DNA of 6,402 bases. It comes from a bacterium (GTDB lineage: Bacteria; Vulcanimicrobiota; CADAWZ01). The notes beneath the pieces were generated by a model. That model was given only the letters and a program-made list of their open reading frames with translations, was not told where the DNA came from and searched no databases. Position 1 is the stretch's first letter; each line of letters begins with the position of its first letter. A program made the translations under genes and the position numbers. Of the stretch, positions 4,021 through 6,402 are shown piece after piece. The stretch lies in the NCBI GenBank assembly GCA_024409025.1, contig JAKSUM010000080.1, positions 1 through 6,402 on the forward strand. The letters run 5' to 3'.

Positions 4021-6402
4021 TCCACGAAAACATTTCTTACTGACGCACAGCTTAAATCAGAACTTTCACGCTGCGCCCATTGCGCTGAGAAGCCCTGCTT
4101 CAGCATGTGTCCTACCGGCTGCTCGCCTTATAAGTTTATACAGGCGGCTTTGACAGGCGAAAAGTCCGATATATCAAGAGCGGCTGCTGAAATCCTTACA
4201 TCAAATCCTCTTGGCGGAATATGCGGTCTCGTATGTCCCGACAAGCACTGCATGGCTGCATGCTCTCGTGCCAGATTTGATGTTCCTGTAAATATTCCGG
4301 CTGTTCAGGCGACCATAATCGAGAAGGCAAAGAAGCTCGGTGTTCTTCCTGTTCTTGAATCGGCTGAGCTTAACGGCAAGAAGGCCGCTGTTGTCGGCGC
4401 AGGCCCTGCCGGACTTGCTGCAGCAGCTGTTCTCGCTCAGAAGGGATATAAGGTTGACCTTTATGAAAAAGAGGAGAAGGCCGGCGGAGCATGCCGTCTT
4501 ATCCCCGAACACAGGCTTCCTGCAGATGTCCTTGATTCGGATATAGAATTTGTCCTCAATAATAAGAATATTAATTTCATACATGGAACCGAAGAGGATG
4601 CAAAGGCTAAGAAGGATGAATATGGCGCAATAATTATGGCTGCCGGACTTCACAATCCCAGAAAGCCCGGAATCCCAGGCGAAGATCTTGCCGTATATTC
4701 ATACGATTACCTCAGAAATCCTTCGGCCTACAAGTTTGAAGGACCTGTTGCCGTAGTCGGCGGCGGCGCCATAGCTACTGACTGCGCTGTTACGGCAAGG
4801 CTTAACGGAGCTCCTTCCGTGGAAATGTTCGTTCTCGAGAAAATCGGAGAGATGCCTCTTTCCGCTAACGAGAGAAAAGAGATCATGGAATACGGAATTG
4901 ACGTTACAAACAGAACAAGAGTAACCGAGATTTTCTCCGAAGACGGGAAGATTTCCGGAATCGGAACAGTAAAGCTCAGCCTTGAGGGCGAGAAGTTCGC
5001 ATTTGACAAGCTTCACGACATTGAAGGCACCGCAGTAAAGAGAAGCGATATAAAGCATGTCATATACGCTATCGGAAACAGAGGCTCATTCCAGCTCTGT
5101 GATTGCGAAAAGGCTTTCCCCGCAGGCGACATAAAGAACGGACCTTCAACTGTTGTTGAAGCTGTCGCTTCCGGAAAGAATGCCGCTCTCGAATCTGACG
5201 CATATATGAGCGGACATGGAAGACCTTCTGTCCCAATGCATAAGAAATGCTCTGTCAAGGTTCCCGGATATGATCTTACCCCTGTATCGCTTGAGGCAGA
5301 TTTCTTCGGAAGAAAGATTATCTCCCCATTCATTCTTTCTGCAGCTCCGCCGTCAGACGGGTATGAGCAGATGAAGAAGGCGTACGAAGCCGGTTGGGCC
5401 GGCGGAATCATGAAGACCGCTTTTGACGATGTTCCGATTCATATTCCTGGCGAGTATATGTTCAGACTTAATGCCGATACATATGCAAACTGTGATAATG
5501 TTTCAGGACATCCTCTCAGCAGAGTATGCGGCGAGGTCGCAAGACTTGTTAAGGAATATCCTGACAGGCTCACAATCGCATCAACTGGCGGCCCTGTGAC
5601 CGGAAATGACGAAGCGGACAAGAAGCAGTGGCAGAAGAATACAAAGATGCTCGAAGATGCCGGAGCAATGGGAATAGAGTACAGCCTTTCATGTCCTCAG
5701 GGCGGAGACGGCACTGAAGGAGACATCGTTTCCCAGAACGCTGCCCTCACGGCAAAGATCATCGGATGGGTTATGGAAGTCAGCAATCCTGAGATCCCGA
5801 AGATTTTCAAACTCACCGGACAGGTAACCTCCATAAAGGTCATCGCTCTTGCCATTAAAGAGGTATTTGACAGATATCCCGAGAAGAAGGCTGGAATCAC
5901 CCTTGCTAACACTTTCCCCTCAGTCGCATTCAGAAAACGCGATAAAAAGGAATGGGAGGAAGGCGTCGTAATCGGAATGAGCGGAAGAGGCGTTGCCAAT
6001 ATCAGCAATCTTACCCTCTCTAATGTTGCCGGAATGGGACTTAATATTTCCGGAAACGGCGGTCCGATGAATTATCTTGAGGCTGCTCACTTCCTCGCTC
6101 TTGGCGCGACCACAGTCCAGTTCTGCACCACGGTAATGAAGAATGGATATGATGTTATTGACGACCTTAAGGAAGGACTTTCCTGTCTTATGAAGGAAAG
6201 AGGCATCGGATCTGTCAAGGAGCTTATTGGAATAGCGGTAAGGACCGGCAATGGCGCCATAACCGATTTTATGTCTCTGACGCCTGTAAAGAAAATCTCT
6301 TCTGTTGACAAGGATCTCTGCATAAGCTGCGGATCATGTTCGAGATGCTCTTATCTTGCCATCACCATTGATGAGACAAAGAAGCCTGTTATTAATCCTG
6401 AG
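4018..6402 (+). CDS. Single-chain dihydropyrimidine dehydrogenase-like (PreT-PreA/DPYD-type) Fe-S flavoenzyme, 3' end outside window
   Basis: 795 codons without a stop, running off the right edge; mammalian DPYD has about 1025 residues. Family members move electrons from NAD(P)H via FAD, 4Fe-4S clusters and FMN to reduce uracil/thymine in the cytoplasm. Domain order matches DPYD. The N-terminal 4Fe-4S domain has Cys19, 22, 27, 31, then Cys69, 73, 78, 82, with Gln97 at the place of the unusual Gln ligand. The FAD-binding GAGPAG (127-132) is followed by RLP, and the NAD(P) motif is GGGAIATD (248-255). The FAD closing segment GDIKNGPSTVVEAVASGK starts near 370. The DHODH-like FMN barrel (about 425-745) has Lys466, Asn491, Cys559 in LSCPQG and Asn631-Thr632. 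A ferredoxin motif has Cys768, 771, 774 and 777. In most bacteria these activities are split between PreT and PreA. Odd points are Ser556 at the usual substrate-binding Asn, Glu274 at an NADPH phosphate-binding Arg, and a CX2CX2CX2C motif. The fold assignment is secure; the substrate is uncertain. Confidence 0.92.
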   Translation, partial: MSTKTFLTDAQLKSELSRCAHCAEKPCFSMCPTGCSPYKFIQAALTGEKSDISRAAAEILTSNPLGGICGLVCPDKHCMAACSRARFDVPVNIPAVQATIIEKAKKLGVLPVLESAELNGKKAAVVGAGPAGLAAAAVLAQKGYKVDLYEKEEKAGGACRLIPEHRLPADVLDSDIEFVLNNKNINFIHGTEEDAKAKKDEYGAIIMAAGLHNPRKPGIPGEDLAVYSYDYLRNPSAYKFEGPVAVVGGGAIATDCAVTARLNGAPSVEMFVLEKIGEMPLSANERKEIMEYGIDVTNRTRVTEIFSEDGKISGIGTVKLSLEGEKFAFDKLHDIEGTAVKRSDIKHVIYAIGNRGSFQLCDCEKAFPAGDIKNGPSTVVEAVASGKNAALESDAYMSGHGRPSVPMHKKCSVKVPGYDLTPVSLEADFFGRKIISPFILSAAPPSDGYEQMKKAYEAGWAGGIMKTAFDDVPIHIPGEYMFRLNADTYANCDNVSGHPLSRVCGEVARLVKEYPDRLTIASTGGPVTGNDEADKKQWQKNTKMLEDAGAMGIEYSLSCPQGGDGTEGDIVSQNAALTAKIIGWVMEVSNPEIPKIFKLTGQVTSIKVIALAIKEVFDRYPEKKAGITLANTFPSVAFRKRDKKEWEEGVVIGMSGRGVANISNLTLSNVAGMGLNISGNGGPMNYLEAAHFLALGATTVQFCTTVMKNGYDVIDDLKEGLSCLMKERGIGSVKELIGIAVRTGNGAITDFMSLTPVKKISSVDKDLCISCGSCSRCSYLAITIDETKKPVINPE

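Noticed and set aside
5683..5740. Initial idea that the catalytic Cys of the FMN barrel was replaced by Ser in the GDIVSQN segment
   Set aside because: The catalytic Cys of DPYD and class 1 DHODH lies in the NLSCP motif, and that Cys is present here (Cys559); only the preceding Asn is changed.
4201..6323. Several reverse-strand frames of 60-150 aa under the DPYD-like gene
   Set aside because: All lie opposite a continuous 795-codon frame with conserved motifs along its whole length; their translations are not protein-like.

Overview
The window is a densely coded stretch of a bacterial chromosome, with every gene on the + strand. The organism looks like a Gram-negative anaerobe with type IV pili: there are two PilT/PilU-type pilus retraction ATPases, and the last gene is an iron-sulfur flavoenzyme of the dihydropyrimidine dehydrogenase type. 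Base composition is moderate. Arginine is written mostly with AGA/AGG, and ATA is common for isoleucine. That argues against a typical enteric gammaproteobacterium, but the taxon cannot be fixed from this sequence alone.

Left block (1-2104). The window opens inside a PilT-like ATPase gene whose 5' end, including any Walker A motif, lies upstream. The visible part keeps the Walker B glutamate and the C-terminal PilT architecture. By eye it has lost the Asp-box and His-box residues, so it looks like a diverged and possibly inactive paralog. Three bases after its stop, a GTG codon starts a 464-residue protein. Its N-terminal half resembles a PHP phosphoesterase domain without most of its metal ligands, and its C-terminal half is a well-conserved HAD hydrolase. 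A strong Rho-independent terminator closes this unit.

Intergenic region (2105-2282). It is AT-rich, holds a small hairpin and a repeated CTGCAGGA octamer, and should contain the promoter of the next unit.

Right block (2283-6402). An intact PilU-type ATPase (367 aa) is followed after 20 nt by an unrecognised 196-aa soluble protein. After another 20 nt comes a long gene that runs off the window. That gene starts at TTG behind a strong Shine-Dalgarno sequence and encodes a single-chain PreT-PreA/DPYD-like oxidoreductase: N-terminal 4Fe-4S domain, FAD and NAD(P) domains, a DHODH-like FMN barrel and a C-terminal ferredoxin motif. No terminator separates these three genes, so they probably share a transcript, although the last gene's metabolic role is not obviously linked to pili.

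No RNA gene, mobile element, CRISPR array or phage feature was seen. The observations most worth a second look are the degenerate PilT paralog next to a degenerate-PHP/HAD fusion, the unknown protein tied to PilU, and substitutions at substrate, cofactor and cluster positions of the DPYD-like enzyme. None of these amounts to a demonstrated new system.
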